NCBI RefSeq assembly: GCF_020080835.1
Contig: NC_058166.1
Coordinates: forward strand, 18,129,043-18,193,042
Length of the DNA: 64,000 nucleotides
From: Cotesia glomerata
Lineage: Eukaryota; Arthropoda; Insecta; Hymenoptera; Braconidae
Reading direction: 5' to 3'
Shown here: piece after piece, positions 1-16,440 of the stretch
Position numbering within the stretch: position 1 is the stretch's first letter
Layout: each line of letters starts with the position of its first letter
Made by a program: the position numbers and the translations under genes
Notes under the pieces: generated by a model
Told to the model about the DNA's origin: nothing
The model's database searches: none
Seen by the model: the letters and a program-made list of their open reading frames with translations, nothing else

Positions 1-63
1 GCTAAAAAAATTAACACTCCATTCAAGAATATTTTTTTTCAGTATACTAAAAAATAAATTAAC

Positions 64-3000
64 CTGATAATCAACAAGACAGTAATTCTGCTCGTATTTC
101 GGCACAAAAGCAGGATTGACCCACTCAATCGGCCGAAGAGGAACCGCCTCGCAGGGCATAGCAGCCAGAAGATTATGCATAGGCGGCCCGGGCATCGGGG
201 GTCCAACGACCATCACCGGGTACTCGTAATAATAACCACTGGCATGATCGTAAAAAGTTCCATAGCTCATCTGGACGGTCTGTTCAGCATTTGATAATTC
301 CTCAAGGCCGTTTTCACGGTAGTCGAGCAACTGGGGGTCCTCGGTGGTCTCACTACCGTCTGCCGGTGTTAATAAATCTATTTAACTTGGATATTTTGTT
401 AGTTAGTACAAATAATTAGCATTTGGGTTACAAACCAGCAGTGGAGTGAGAAGCCGACTGGCTCTCAGTGGTCGAAGGAGTTGCACTGGTGCTGGCATTG
501 TTGCCCGACCAGACTTTCTTGCGAGCCAGGTATCCCTTCTTGAAGAGGACATCCTGCCGAGGAGTTGTAATTCGCGTGTACTCATTCTCGTCGAAGATAA
601 TTTTTGGCTGGGATGATCTTGAAGGCGACGACGCACCACCGGAATTTCGATTAGCCACTCCATTTTCAGTTGTTCCATTCTTTTGCTCCGAAGATCTGGA
701 GTGCGACGACTTGTGTGTACTTTGGGGATTATTTTTTGTACTGTTTTCTCTGGGCTTGCGTGAAGAATCCTCGTCGTCGTCGTCACCCGGCGGTGCTGAT
801 GGACAGTCTGAGAATATAACAGACAAAAAGAAAATAATTATTATACACACGTGTCTAATGTGAGGCGTTAGTTAAAGCTTACGCTTTAATAAAAATAAAA
901 ATAAAAAGAAAAATAAAAAATAGAATAAATAAGTAAATAAATAAATAAATAAATTTAAACCTAGGATATAAAATAAAATAAAATATAATATAAAATAAAA
1001 ATAAAAAGAAATAAAAATAAAAAATAGAATAACATAGCTGATCTATAAATAAATAAATTATTTAATTAATAAATGAATTAATAAATAAATAAGTAAATAA
1101 ATTAATGAGTAAATAAATAAATAAATTAATTAATTAATAAATGAATTAATTAATAAATAATTAAATTAATTAATTAATGAGTAAATAAATAAATTAATAG
1201 ATTAATTAATTAATTAATAAATAAGTAAATAAATAAATAAATAAATAAATGGTAAATTTAAAGCTAGAATAAAAAATAATAAAATAAAAAAATAATTTAG
1301 AAGAATCTCTTTGATAAGAGAGTATTTATGAAGGTTATATTGGATGTTGAACAACAGTCGTACCGTATTGGTACCTCGCTATTAGAAGAACGTGATGGGC
1401 TGAGCCAATCACACGGTTGATTTTCTTCTTTTGTCGCCACTGCATCTTTCACTGGCTTGTTTATTTTTTTTTTTTTTTTTTTTTTAATTTTATTTAAATA
1501 AAAGTTGCTTATTTTACTCAACTCTTATTTTTATGAGTCGTTTTCTGGACAGATACTGGACGACAGTGGGTAGTAGAGCCAGCGAGTTGAACGGACTTTG
1601 CTGAAGAGTAGCATAAAACGTCCAATGAGGAATGACAGGAAGCCGTAAGGGGGTAACGAGTTTTACGCTGAGTCTATTACAGCGTTTGTCAATGTATTTG
1701 TAACCAAGAAAGAGAGTGTGGCTAAGAAAGTAGAATAGACAAGTTTATAAGCAAGAGCAAGAGTAAGATAAGAGCAATACAATCTGCCGTGGGCAATGCG
1801 CGAAACAAGACTAAGCGAGAAGATGTGCTATGCTGAGACTAGAATAGTCCTAGAATGAGAATAGCACACCCGGTGGAGGAACAAACACCGTCGTTCTGAC
1901 TTTAACTTATTAATCTTCTCGTAGTGGCAATTATCGTGATGATCTTCCGTGGGGAGTACAGTCTGCTTGGTAATTCTCCATTTAGCCGGTTAAAACTGGA
2001 AACCGTGGATCCACTGGTCATACACGGAAAAAAGTAAACTGTAATAAATAACAGTCGATTTATAATAAGTAATGATCAACTGCTAAAAATTACCATTTTA
2101 AAAAGTAGAATCGTGATTTTACTATTCACTTTATAATATTTACCATTTAAACGTTACAATTTACTCTTTACATGGAAGAAAATACTATTTCAAACAGTAA
2201 TATTCGCTATGTAAAAAGAATAAAATAAAGTTAGTAAATTTCTAATACAAGCAACGTTAATATTTACAAAGTAAAATGGTAAATTTTAAACGCAACGCTA
2301 AAAATCAAACTGTAATTATTGATTTTCTTGGACTGGTAAAATGTATATTTTAAAAGTATAATTTTTACTGTTTGAAATGTTAAATTCTCCCAGAGTGAGA
2401 CCCCCTTCTCTTTCATCTGAGTTCTCCTTCTCCTCATAATATGGACTATATATTGAAATGGCAATTTTTACTGTTTGAAACTGTAATTTTTTAAGATGAA
2501 AGAGTCGTTATTTACTATAGTGACAGCTACTAATCACTTATTTTGGATATTAAATTATAAATTATGGCTTTCATACTTTCTACATTAAGTTCTGTAATAT
2601 TTATATTTTTGCCACCCCGCTTTACTGTTTGAAACTATAAAAATTAACCAGAATCCGAGTGAATATTACAGTTTACTTTTTTCCGTGTGGATCCACTGGT
2701 CATAATTAAATTCAGACCAACAACACTGTCAAATTTTTATTTATATTAATTTAATTAATGTACTAATAAGTCAAAAAAAATTTTTTTTCGTTAAAAGGCG
2801 AACGACCAAACCTGCAGCATAGCACCTAGTCACTAATCATCACTAATTAAAGTGTAATGAAAAGAAGATGAGCTTAGCTGGTAAGAATACGAATTGGATT
2901 TTCACCTAGGGATGACTAGACTGGCTACCGGGTTCCTTAACACACCCTTCTATCTCATATCTTTTATCATCTCTCTCATTCGTTGCTCGTTCTTTCGCAA

Positions 3001-6000
3001 CCACCGGCATTATTACACTCGAATATCGAGCAGAAGTGGGAGAAAACTGCGGCTGCGCATCTAAAGAACCCCTTTAGCTCGCCAACTGCCTATAATATCA
3101 GAATATAATATATAGTAACAAATAATGATGATAAAATGCCAGACAAATCAATTGGAATTGTCTATTGTATAGACAGTAAAACTCCAGTTAAATTATTTCA
3201 TACTTTCTTAGTAGGCAATTCTAACGACAAGATGGAAGGCTCTGAACAAGATGTCTGAAGAGAGTTGCTTTTTGTATTTCTTCTATTTTTTGTTCTACTC
3301 GACGGACAATTTGGAGCGTCTTACGACCGTTATAGAACACATTGATAAGTCACTCGTTAAAATGTATAGTAGAGTTAATTAGATTTTAATGTGCTGTAAT
3401 GCCCTTGACGGATTTTACAATCATTGTTATTCACATGTCTTCTTTGTCTAATCGCAAGTTGGGTTCTTGACCCAAACCTAGGATATTACATTCACATAAT
3501 TCATTAATGTACATTGTACTAAAATAATTATACGTAGAATAATTATTACTAAGGAAGAAAAAAAAAAAAAAATTGTGCAAGTTTTCTTCATACACATTGA
3601 ACAAGTACTTTACGTATAGTTATTCATACAAATACAATTCATACATACGTAACAATTATTACACACATTGATAAGCTTACTGCTTACATACTTCAGCCAA
3701 ATAGCCGGTAAAAAATTATTATTGCTCGTACGCACAGTTATGAATAGCACGTGAACGCGACCACGAGGCTCATCACATGTTCTTCCAACTTTCGGACTAT
3801 TAATGCGTCACGAGACCGTCCACTAATGATCAGGCACACCCTATTATTATTATATGTCCCGCCAGAACAATCAATTTTATGTAATCTTACAATCTTGATT
3901 TCTTCTTCAGTAATTAATAATTTCTTAAAAAATTTTCTTTAAATAAAAATATTCTCTGGCAATACAAGAATAGATTCTTATTCATGGCACCCCGTCGGAA
4001 TAGAAAAATATAAATTAGCAAATGTTACGCAATACTCTCTACGCTGTCTGTGACATTCATAGACATACACCAGTGAGATAGATATTAATGTTCTCGCGCA
4101 TGTGTGTATACAAAGAAGACATTACTTAAAATGATGTAAAATGTTTACAATTGATAACAAAAGTCCATTGATATTTGTACTCTATATCAGACATATATAT
4201 CTTGATTTATAAATTAATTTTCTATTTGATTAACTATTCTATAAGAGTTTCCCAGTAGTATCCGACTGTAACTAAACTCAACGGTATCGATTCGCCCCCG
4301 TGACTCCAGTTTGCTTCGGCCAACGATATTATACATATAAATTTCTATAGATTTATTATAAAAATAAAAAAATATATGTATTTTTAATTTAAACAGTGAA
4401 TATTGAAGTATTTATTACATTAAGGCAAAAACAGTTGCAAAACAATTTTGCGGTTAAATAATTCATAGAAGTCCTGTTTAAAAATATTCATTGAAAAAAT
4501 TCATTAAAAAAATTCGCTTAAATTATTTATCTATAGAAATAATGACATTAAAATTAGCAGTAACTTAATAATTTTTTAATTTTATTTGTTCAAAATTATT
4601 TTTAAAAAATTGTATTTATAATTTTTAAAAATTTCTAAATGTCAATATTTTTTTTTCATTATTTTTGCCATAATTTATTTGTTAAGAAAAATTATTATAT
4701 AGAAATATACTGAAAAATATGAAAATAAAGTTAGCTGAGATCTAAAAATTTTTATGATTTTTTTTTATTAAAGAATTATTAAAAAAAAATTTTTTTCATT
4801 TGTTAAAAACTTGAAAAATTATAAGTGCAATTTTTTAAAACTATTTTTTAGTTATAAATTAATAAATAAAGCAAAATAAAAAAATCAAAAATGTCGGCTA
4901 ACTTTATTATCATCTTTCAAAATTGAAAAAAATTCAAATTTCATGATAGTAAATTTTTTTTATAGGCTTAAATGCCTACTAAATAAGAATAAATACTCTA
5001 AAATAATTGGTTATTACTTAAATTGTTAGTTACAAGTAATAATCATCCATCAGAGAGATTGTTATCTTCGTTATCTTTGTCAACAAAATTAAAACTCGTA
5101 TTTGTTGACATGTGTGTAGGAATATGTATGTTTGGCGATCTCAACATTAGGTATAAAATGAAATCCATAGATAGATGACATTATAAATTACAATAAATAT
5201 TTTAAAAGCGTATCAGGCGACGTAGGAGACGAAAAATCCGTTGGGGGGTCGAGAGTTTGGATCGATGTCTCAGCCCGTTGTTCCGGAAGAAATACGAGTA
5301 GAGCAGAGAGACAAGGGAACAAGATATGTGATAATAAAGTTTTACACACGATCGAATGTATGTAGAAACTTTAAATACCAATAATAATGATAATAACGTA
5401 TTGTTGAGCAATGACATCAAGTGTACGACGATAGTTGGTATTTTTTTTTCTCAGCAAACGTTTGTACGCTCCTGACTCCCTCTCTCGTGATATTCACGCA
5501 GACATGGCAACCGTGAGGAGGCTCTGCTATTGAGGGTTGGAGAATGATCTTCACCAGTGCTGCACTAAGCATGCTCGTTTAAAAAAAGGAGAGGTATCAG
5601 GTATTATGGCTAAAAAAAATTTATCTAATAGAATTTTCTGAAGAATAAGAATTAAAAAAGAGGATTATAAATCAAAGAAAATTAAATTTAAACACTTAGA
5701 TGTGGATAATATACTGATACTCGTAGATGATATATTCAGCAGGTTATATTACACTCTTCTGACGTAATTTTAACGAGCGAATCGTAACATTGTGGTATGT
5801 TACTCTACACACACTGAGAATACTAACGAGCAAGTGGGACAACGTTAATAATCCTAAACTTAACGAATTAATTTTTACTATTAATCATATAAAATAAAAT
5901 TTTAAAAAATGTTTTCATAAATAATAATAAAGTTAGCCGACATTTTTAATTTATTGATTTTGCTTAATTTATTAAATTAGAACTAAAAAAAATTTTTTTT

Positions 6001-6411
6001 AAATTGCACTTACAGTTTTTCAAATTTTTTACAAGTGAAATTTTTTTTTTAATCATTTTCTCAATAAAAAAAAATTCTAAAAATTTTTAAATGTCGACTA
6101 ACTTAACATAAAATAAATAAATGAAAATAAAGTTAGCCGAAATCTTAAAAATTTTTATGATTTTTTTTATTAAAAAATTATTACAAAAAAATAAAAAAAA
6201 AAAAAACATTTTTTAACTATAAGTGTAATTTTTTTAAAATAATTTTTAGTTACAATTAAATAAATTAAGTAAAATAAAAAAATAAAAAATGTCGGCTAAC
6301 TTTATTATTATAATAAATTAATAATAATAAAAATAAGATTTATTTATTATAAAACTCACCAGCGATGTTCAATGTTCTCCATCGCGTTTTGCGTTTGTAA
6401 CCTTTGCCCAT
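64..6411 (-). CDS. Unrecognised gene, 3'-truncated by the window edge (3 exons)
   Basis: Product not recognised. Coding exons are 6360-6411 (ATG at 6411-6409), 436-807 and 64-359; all junctions are GT/AG and each exon joins in phase 1 (GCT G|AC and GCT G|AC). The first exon encodes a short basic N-terminus starting MGKGYKRKTRWR. The second is polar and disordered (acidic run DDDDED, many Ser/Asn/Thr), then has a conserved-looking block ITTPRQDVLFKKGYLARKK. The third is better folded in appearance: YYYEYPVMVVGPPMPGPP followed by PIEWVNPAFVPKYEQ. The frame is open to the donor at 63-62, so the C-terminus lies beyond the left edge. Joining the 6.4 kb exon across a 5.5 kb intron is inference from matching phase and a strong GTGAGT donor; the two downstream exons are well supported. 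No signal peptide or membrane segment is visible; the hydrophobic stretch before exon 2 in the raw frame is intron. Confidence 0.6.
885..1260. repeat. Simple repeat (AAAT/AATT)n
   Basis: About 370 bp of AAATA and AATTA tandem units with no unique sequence, within the large intron of the first gene. Confidence 0.85.
1300..2004. other. Intronic unique sequence, nothing recognised
   Basis: Base composition is more balanced than in the surroundings, with a T-tract at 1463-1484. No splice-bounded open frame or known element was seen on either strand. Confidence 0.4.
2023..2687. mobile_element. MITE-like element with 23-bp TIRs and a long target duplication
   Basis: The ends CACGGAAAAAAGTAAACTG (2023 onward) and its exact inverse (ending 2687) match over 23 bp. 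The element is flanked by direct repeats GTGGATCCACTGGTCATA at 2005-2022 and 2687-2704; 15-18 bp depending on where the TIR ends. The interior has no coding capacity and consists of repeated short motifs such as TTTACTGTTTGAAA and its inverse. Confidence 0.8.
2705..4718. other. Intronic AT-rich DNA, no gene seen
   Basis: Continuation of the long intron of the first gene. About 2800-4330 is single-copy-looking with no coding exon found. From 4540 there is a degraded family B copy (left end GACATTAAAATTAGCAG) that runs into the family A copy at 4719. Confidence 0.4.
4719..4912. mobile_element. Family A TIR element (degraded left end)
   Basis: Starts ATGAAAATAAAGTTAGCTGA and ends ATGTCGGCTAACTTTATTAT. 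Internal blocks match other family A copies: a CATTTGTTAAAAACTTGAAA segment followed by AAGTGCAATTTTTTAAA. No coding capacity. Confidence 0.75.
4913..5917. other. Intronic sequence, no feature recognised
   Basis: Mixed AT-rich and single-copy DNA in the first gene's long intron. The 5.2-5.4 kb open frame on the minus strand has no family resemblance and no useful splice context, so it is not called. Confidence 0.35.
5918..6313. mobile_element. Two adjacent family A TIR elements
   Basis: Copy 1 runs about 5918-6108 (AAAGTTAGCCGACATTT to AAATGTCGACTAACTTAA). Copy 2 runs about 6120-6313 (AAAGTTAGCCGAAATC to ATGTCGGCTAACTTTATTAT). They lie almost end to end in opposite internal orientation, just downstream of the probable first exon of the minus-strand gene. 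Confidence 0.8.
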
Positions 6412-7180
6412 GTCTCGTGTCGGAGATTGAGACCGGGCTGGTCTCTCTCCTTTGTCACAGGGTCCTTCACGATGAACAGCTTTATCAAGGGAAGATTATT
6501 ACCAGGGCGGCAGCCCTACGTAGTACGTCATCATAATAATCACACACTATCTTGTTTTAATCATTATTATTTATATATTATTTAAGATTTAAGATTATGT
6601 GTATTACGATTGTGATTTTTATTATTATTTAATATTTAATATTTAATATACCTGTTGTTGTTTAATCTAAATAATTGAGTCAATAGTACAAGTTAATTAT
6701 TTAAACAACGCAGACGGTCGGTTTCTCGGTTGATTATTACTAAGCTTTCTCGTTCTCCTTTCAACAAAATCTGTCTCTATCTAACTAGCCAGTTTCGGTG
6801 TCCTCACCAAGAACACCACGGCGACGTTGCAAGCTATGCACCGTGTTAAGCGAATCGCGATCACATACTAACCTCCCCACCATTCAAGAGATGGCTTCTC
6901 CCCACTCAAAATGCGCGAGCCTAACTTCACATTGTGACGTAACAGTTTCACTTGCTAAATCCCGTATCACAACAATTATCGCATTTGTTTTATCGCGAGG
7001 TACCTTTGACCTTTTCCTATCACCCGTATTGTTGTTATAGTTATTCGATAATCTGCTTTTTTTTTTCTTCTTTATAAACTGGAATTATTAATTACGCAAT
7101 TACGCACATTTATTTTACACACAATTTTAAATCTTACCCGTCAATTCCAACGCATGCTCAATGAAAAATGGCGCTGCTTG
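6412..7180. promoter_or_regulatory. Upstream/5' region of the first (minus-strand) gene
   Basis: Immediately 5' of the probable ATG at 6411. Sequence to about 7030 is noticeably less AT-rich and contains no repeat copies. It probably holds the 5' UTR and promoter, but no TATA box or initiator could be assigned. The open frame at 6798-7040 has no recognisable product. Confidence 0.35.
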
Positions 7181-7231
7181 ACAATAATAATAATATATAT
7201 TTAATTCAAACAAATTATGAGGCTGAAATTA

Positions 7232-7635
7232 ATGATACTAAAGTCAGCCGACGTTTTTAATTTTTTGATTTTTTTTTAATAATTAAATTAGAACAAAATA
7301 ATTTTTTTTAAATTGCACTTACAGTTTTTCAATTTTTTAACAAACGACAATTTTTTTTCTTTTTTTTTATGATATTAAAGTTAGCTGTCACTTGACCGTT
7401 TTTTAGATTTATTTAAGAAAAAAATTTGTTCTAAAAAATTATTTTAAAAAAATTGCATTTTTAATTTATAAAATTTTCTAAATGTCAATTTTTTTCTCAT
7501 TCTTTCAATCCAGCAATTTATTTATTAAAAAAATTCTTAAAATTATTTAAATATCTTCTAAATTAATTTTCATTTTTTTTTGGTCATTTTTTCAATAAAA
7601 AATTTTTTTAATTTTTAAATGTCGGCTAACTTATA
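7232..7635. mobile_element. Family A element interrupted by a family B element
   Basis: A left half (7232-7368, starting ATGATACTAAAGTCAGCCGA) and right half (7574-7635, ending ATGTCGGCTAACTTA) are separated by a complete family B copy (7369-7573) that starts ATGATATTAAAGTTAGCTGT and ends AAATTAATTTTCAT. The A sequence resumes with its usual CATTTTTTCAATAAAA block after the insert. Confidence 0.7.
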
Positions 7636-8031
7636 ATAATAAAGTAAGTCGACGATTTTAATTTTTTGATTTTTTTTTAATAATTAAATTAGAAAAAAAA
7701 ATATTTTTTAAAAATTGCACTCACAGTTTTTAAAGTTTTTTACAAGTGAAAATTTTTTTTTGTTTTTTATTAATCATTTCTTCAATAAAAAAAAATTCTA
7801 AAATTTTTTAAATGTCGGCTAACTTAATTTTCATCTGAAGTTAGCAGACACTTGACAATCTTTTGATTTTGCTTGAAAAATAAACTAGGCATAGAAAATT
7901 ATTTATAATAATCTCATTTATAATTTTTCAGAGCTTCTAAAGGTGAAATTTTTCAATAAAATTTTCTTGTTATAATTTGTTTATTAATAAAATTCTAAAA
8001 ATGATCAGATGTCTCTCAATTTCAGTATCAT
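7635..8031. mobile_element. Family A copy abutting a family B/C-like copy
   Basis: 7635-7832 runs from AATAAAGTAAGTCGACGAT to ATGTCGGCTAACTTAATTTT. The next copy starts at 7829 with ATCTGAAGTTAGCAGACAC and ends CTCTCAATTTCAGTATCAT near 8031. The two share the CAT junction. Confidence 0.65.
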
Positions 8032-9377
8032 AACAAATTACATTAATTAATAATGAGAGGCTAAATAAGTGGAGCTTAGCACTTGATAATTAACCTCTGC
8101 TTTATTTATTTATTTACATTTATTATACATTTATTCGGAAATATAATTACAATATCTGAAAAATTGACTTATAAAGAACGATTCATAAAAAAAGTCCTTG
8201 AAAAACGACAGAAATCTAGAAATCTCTAGCAAATATGCAAATAACTATGCAAATAACAAATAGAAAAAAAAAAATAATTGACAATGTTTTGTTTTTTCAG
8301 AAAAATCAGTAATTAAAATTTTTTATGTTGATGTATTAACTAATTTTAAATTTTAGTATTTTTTTTAATTATTTCATCTGACTATTATTTTTATAACTTA
8401 TGAAAGATTAATATATATTATTATATTAAAATGGTTAACTTTTTGAATTTTTATAAATATAAAAAAATACTTCTTTTCATAAAATAATCATTGTTATTTT
8501 TTTTTTAAATAAATAAAATTAATAACTATGATGTTACACTTAACATAAATTAAACTTTTCAAATTTTTCAGCGCATGCGCGTCTCATATTTTTTTCGCGG
8601 CTCACAAAACTTGCGTTGTTGCCACAGCTTTAATAACGTATCCCTTCCTCGGCTAAAGTCTGGTAAATTTTTCATTACTTATTAATAAATATCTCTAAAA
8701 CTGTGTGGTAAATATCAATGAAATTATTTTTAAAAAATTGTTTAGTTGTTAGTTAACGTTACTCTAGTTTTTTAAAAGAATCCTAAGAAAATTTTCTGAG
8801 ATATAAAAATGTTTGTAGGTAAACTTTTCAATATCCCGTATACCGCAATGTATAAAATCGTTCAAAACTCAAACTTTGAAATTAAATATCTCTGAAACTA
8901 GATGGTCAAAAATTTTCAAATTGCGCCAATCGACGCAGAATTATATGAATATTAATCTGCCAAAATTAAAAAAAAAAAATCCTAAGAAAACGACTCTGGC
9001 GATGGTACTACCTTAATAAAAGTTTGAAGTACTTGTGGATTATACTCTGCGCATGCGCGGGGTTTCTATGGCAACAATTTTAAAACCAGCAAATAGAATT
9101 CCCGCCCGGCGCGACAAAAGCCGGTACAGTAAAGTATAGTGAAGTTCAATGTATACTAAGTAATGAAAATTAGATAATAACATCCAGGTATTTGCAAGGT
9201 TTCTTTTATATTAAAATCATTGCTTCACTCTAATAATATCCGTAAGTGTAAGGTTTTATTTATAGAATAATTATTTCTTCATAAAAATTTATTACAAACT
9301 TACAATTTTACAGAAAGTTATTCTAACCAACAAAAAAATTTTTTTTTTAGGTAAATAAATTTGCAATAGGAGTAAAA
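8032..9377. promoter_or_regulatory. Intergenic region and 5' flank of aladin
   Basis: AT-rich to about 8560, then two less AT-rich patches (8570-8660 and 9050-9130) that include GCGCATGCGCG motifs and a CCCGCCCGGCGCGAC segment. The latter is a plausible promoter for the aladin gene starting at 9378. A pyrimidine tract plus AG at 9350 could be the acceptor of a 5' UTR intron. No coding exon seen. Confidence 0.4.
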
Positions 9378-13112
<3,735 letters not shown>

Positions 13113-13116
13113 AAAA

Positions 13117-13513
13117 TGACATTAAAGTTAGCAGCTAAAAATTTTTGATTTTTTTTTTTAATTAAATTACAACTAAAAAGATATTTCTAAAAAATTGCAC
13201 TTATAGTTTTTCAAATTTTTAACATGTGGAATTTTTTTTTTTAAATTATTTAATTGAAATTTTTTCGATAAAAAATTTCTAAAAATTTTGAAATGTCAGC
13301 TAGCTTAATTTATGAAAATAAAATTATACAGCTGACAATTTTCAGAATTTTTTTGATTACTAAAATTATTTTAAAAAAATTAAATTCAAAAATTGCACAT
13401 GTAAAAAATTTGAAAAACTATACGTGCAATTTTTTAAAAATATTTTTTTATTAATTCAATTAATAAAAAAAAAAAAATAAAAATTTTCGCTGTCAGCTAA
13501 TTTTAGTTTCATA
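13117..13513. mobile_element. Two adjacent TIR elements of the A/B type
   Basis: Copy 1 (13117-13316) runs from ATGACATTAAAGTTAGCAGC to AAATGTCAGCTAGCTTAA and begins 5 bp after the aladin stop codon, so it may be part of the 3' UTR. Copy 2 (13313-13513) runs from ATGAAAATAAAATTATACAG to GCTGTCAGCTAATTTTAG. Confidence 0.65.
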
Positions 13514-14520
13514 CTTCATTTTCATATTAAAAAAAATTAATTTGATAATGATAAAACAATTAATTTAAAAGTCAATGTACTACTGTGTCAATATAAAATT
13601 ATTTTCTACAATTAAATGAATCTAAATATTATTACAAGTTAGTATTGAAAAAATGAAGCTGATATTTAACACTCATACATAAGTACAAGTATGAGTTTAT
13701 GACAATATACAAGAAAGAACGATATGTCTTCACAACTTGGTGTCTAATTATACAAAGTCACATGCAGAGCGCACGACTTTCTATTTTTACGCCACTTGAC
13801 CGTAAGCTAAACGTTGACGCGCGTGTTGTACTCCTTAAAATACTAATGTATATCATCTGAAATAGTTTTTTATCTGAGAAATTTTTTCTAGATCGTAACT
13901 AGTATAGACATTAACGTTTTTTTGGGTTAATAACTCGCCAAAGATCGTAATATGCGAGATGAATTTTTTTTATAATCTTTTCTTCTCTTTTTATTTTTAT
14001 TTTTTAAATTCTTTATATATATACGACATATAAACCATGTTTTTTATATTGCATTCTCACCCGCATGTGTAAAACGATCGGAATCAGTATATTATTTCAA
14101 CGACGAAGATACACATGCGGAGTCTATGGTGAACGAGGTTGACAGGTGCCTCGACAAAAACGCTGGGACGACCCCGAGTCACTGTAGTAGCATGTGTGTG
14201 TGTGTGTGTAAAATAATGTAAGCAGAGCGGGCTGGCAGACCACATGTGCTACTCTATCACTAAACTACCCGTAATATGACGTACAACCGTCCGTAGCGAG
14301 CAACCATGTGTTCTATTGAACAATCTTGTAAGAACTTGCTCATGTTCACATGTTTTATGGGGGTTGGATGTTGTACTAAGAAGAAATTAAACGAGTGCAT
14401 AAGACCTATTACTATTACGAAGCTCAAGGGGAAAATGAGATGTTGATGCTACTTTTATAGGTCATTGACGTCTTGGAGTTGTAAGTCGTGGTGACAATAT
14501 TTTTATTTTTTACGCTCAAG
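13514..14520. other. Intergenic single-copy-looking DNA
   Basis: Between aladin and the zinc-finger gene. About 13720-14470 is less AT-rich, with a short GT run near 14193. No exon with splice sites or a recognisable product was found. Confidence 0.4.
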
Positions 14521-14529
14521 TTAGGCAAT

Positions 14530-15600
14530 AGAATTTTTTTTTTTATAGCAATTAAATTAATATTAAATATGACAATAAATTTAATTTTTATTTGACAATT
14601 TTATAAAATTTAATTTAGCAGATATTTAATAATTTTTAGAACTTTTGTTAACAAATAAATTATGGCAAAAAAAAAAAAATAAGAAAAAAAATTGACATGT
14701 AGAAAATTTAAATAAATTAAAAATGCAATTCTTTAAAAATAATTTTTTAGAGTTAATTTAATTGTAAAATAAAATTAAAAATTTTTATGAAAATTAAGTT
14801 AGCCGACATTTAAAAAATTTTAGAATTTTTTTTTATTGAAAAAATGATTACAAAAAATAAAAAAAAAATTTCATTTGTAAAAAACTTAAAAAACTGTCAG
14901 TGCAATTAAAAAAAAATGCTTTTTCGTCAAATTTAATTATTGGAAAAAAAAAATCAAAAAATTAAAAACGTCGGCTAACATTAGTATTATCAATTTTTTA
15001 ATTTTCTTTAAAAAATTGCATTTTTTATTTTATTAAATTTTTCCAAGTCCATTTTTTTAATAATTTTTTTTGCCATAATTTATTTATTAAAAAAAATTTT
15101 TTCAATTGTGAACAGCTAAATTTAATGTCATAAAAAAAATTATAGTAAATTTTTAAAAAGCATTTTTTTGTGACTTGTAATAAAAATTTAAAAAATTGAC
15201 AGCTGTTAGCTAACTTCAGATTAAAAATTTTTTCAATAATTAAAATCTAGAAAATTTTTAAAAATAATTTTGATTTTTTGATTATGTAAGACATTATTTA
15301 TTAAAAAAACAAAAATAAATTTTTTTTCACTATCTATTATTAAATTTATTTTTCTGTCAGTTGTTTTTTAAAAATATTTTGTTATTCTAAATAAAAATAT
15401 TTTTATGAAGTAAAAATTTAATTAAAAGATGACACTGAAGTTTTGACAGTCATTAAATTTTTTTTTATAATTTTACAACAATTTAATTATTATAAAACAT
15501 TATTAGTGAAAATTTAAAAATAAATTTTTTATTATTGTAATTTGTCAGCTAACTTTAGTATGATACTTAAAATTTATTATATTAAATAAATAAATAAATT
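14530..15600. mobile_element. Cluster of family A, B and C TIR elements
   Basis: A family B end (AATTTAGCAGATATTTAATA at about 14612) is followed by a clean family A copy at 14790-14991 (AAGTTAGCCGACATT to ACGTCGGCTAACATTAGTAT). Then come B-like sequence to about 15128 and a C-type copy at 15429-15562 (ATGACACTGAAGTTTTGACA to GTCAGCTAACTTTAGTATGA). The copies lie end to end with almost no unique DNA. Confidence 0.65.
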
Positions 15601-16440
15601 TAGTGGTTAAGAAATTGTTTTACAATTAGATAATTCAGTAGCTTATATTTTTGATTTAATATCTCTATAAAACTAAAATAAACTTAATAAATTTGTCCTG
15701 ACAGTTTTAAAAAATCTTTTCTTCTTGACGTTTAGAATTAACGTCCATGAATCATCATATGAAATTTCGTTATTACTAAATTTAATGGAGATAAAAAAAT
15801 AGTAAAAAATAATCAGTGATTGGGCAGTTTTATGATAAATATAATATTATATATTCTTGATGAATCTTTATAAAATGAATAGAATATAATGTGATTTTTT
15901 GCAAAGCCTTTTTTATGTCTCGATAATCTGGTAGCCGTTAGGCGAATTTATAACACGAATGAATGAAAACGTTGATAAATAAAAATGACAAGTGTAGAAT
16001 TAGGCATAAGAATAAAAAGAAGGTTGATGAAAAAATTAAAACAAGTAGAAAAAAAGCTCAGCATATAAAAGTGATATAAAAACCTTTTGGATGAGTAGAG
16101 AGTAATAAGAAACTGTTGTTAATAAGTGACGCGTGTACGACAGCTGCTTTGACATTTTTTTACCCAAGTCTCAAGTGCATTTTTAATTTTCTCGAGTACT
16201 CAGTGACGAAAAGACCGACTTAACTCTGGACTGGACGAGAAAGTCTTGCCCCCCCTGTGGTTTCAACAAACTTTTACATTTTTTCAGGATTTCCCAAACC
16301 TGTCAAAATTTTTAAAAAATAAATAACGGACTAACGCTTCTGTGAGGATCAATCATTATTTATAATTGAATATTAAATTACACACTAATCCACAGTATTT
16401 ATTTTCTTCATGTCACTAAAAATCCAATGACACTTGACCA
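15601..16440. other. Intergenic DNA, nothing recognised
   Basis: AT-rich sequence with a less AT-rich patch around 15900-16270. No coding exon or repeat family member was recognised. Confidence 0.35.

Noticed and set aside
428..850. Start of the minus-strand frame at MCIIIIFFLSVIF as a signal peptide
   Set aside because: The hydrophobic stretch is translated intron upstream of a CAG acceptor at 810-808; exon 2 begins at 807.
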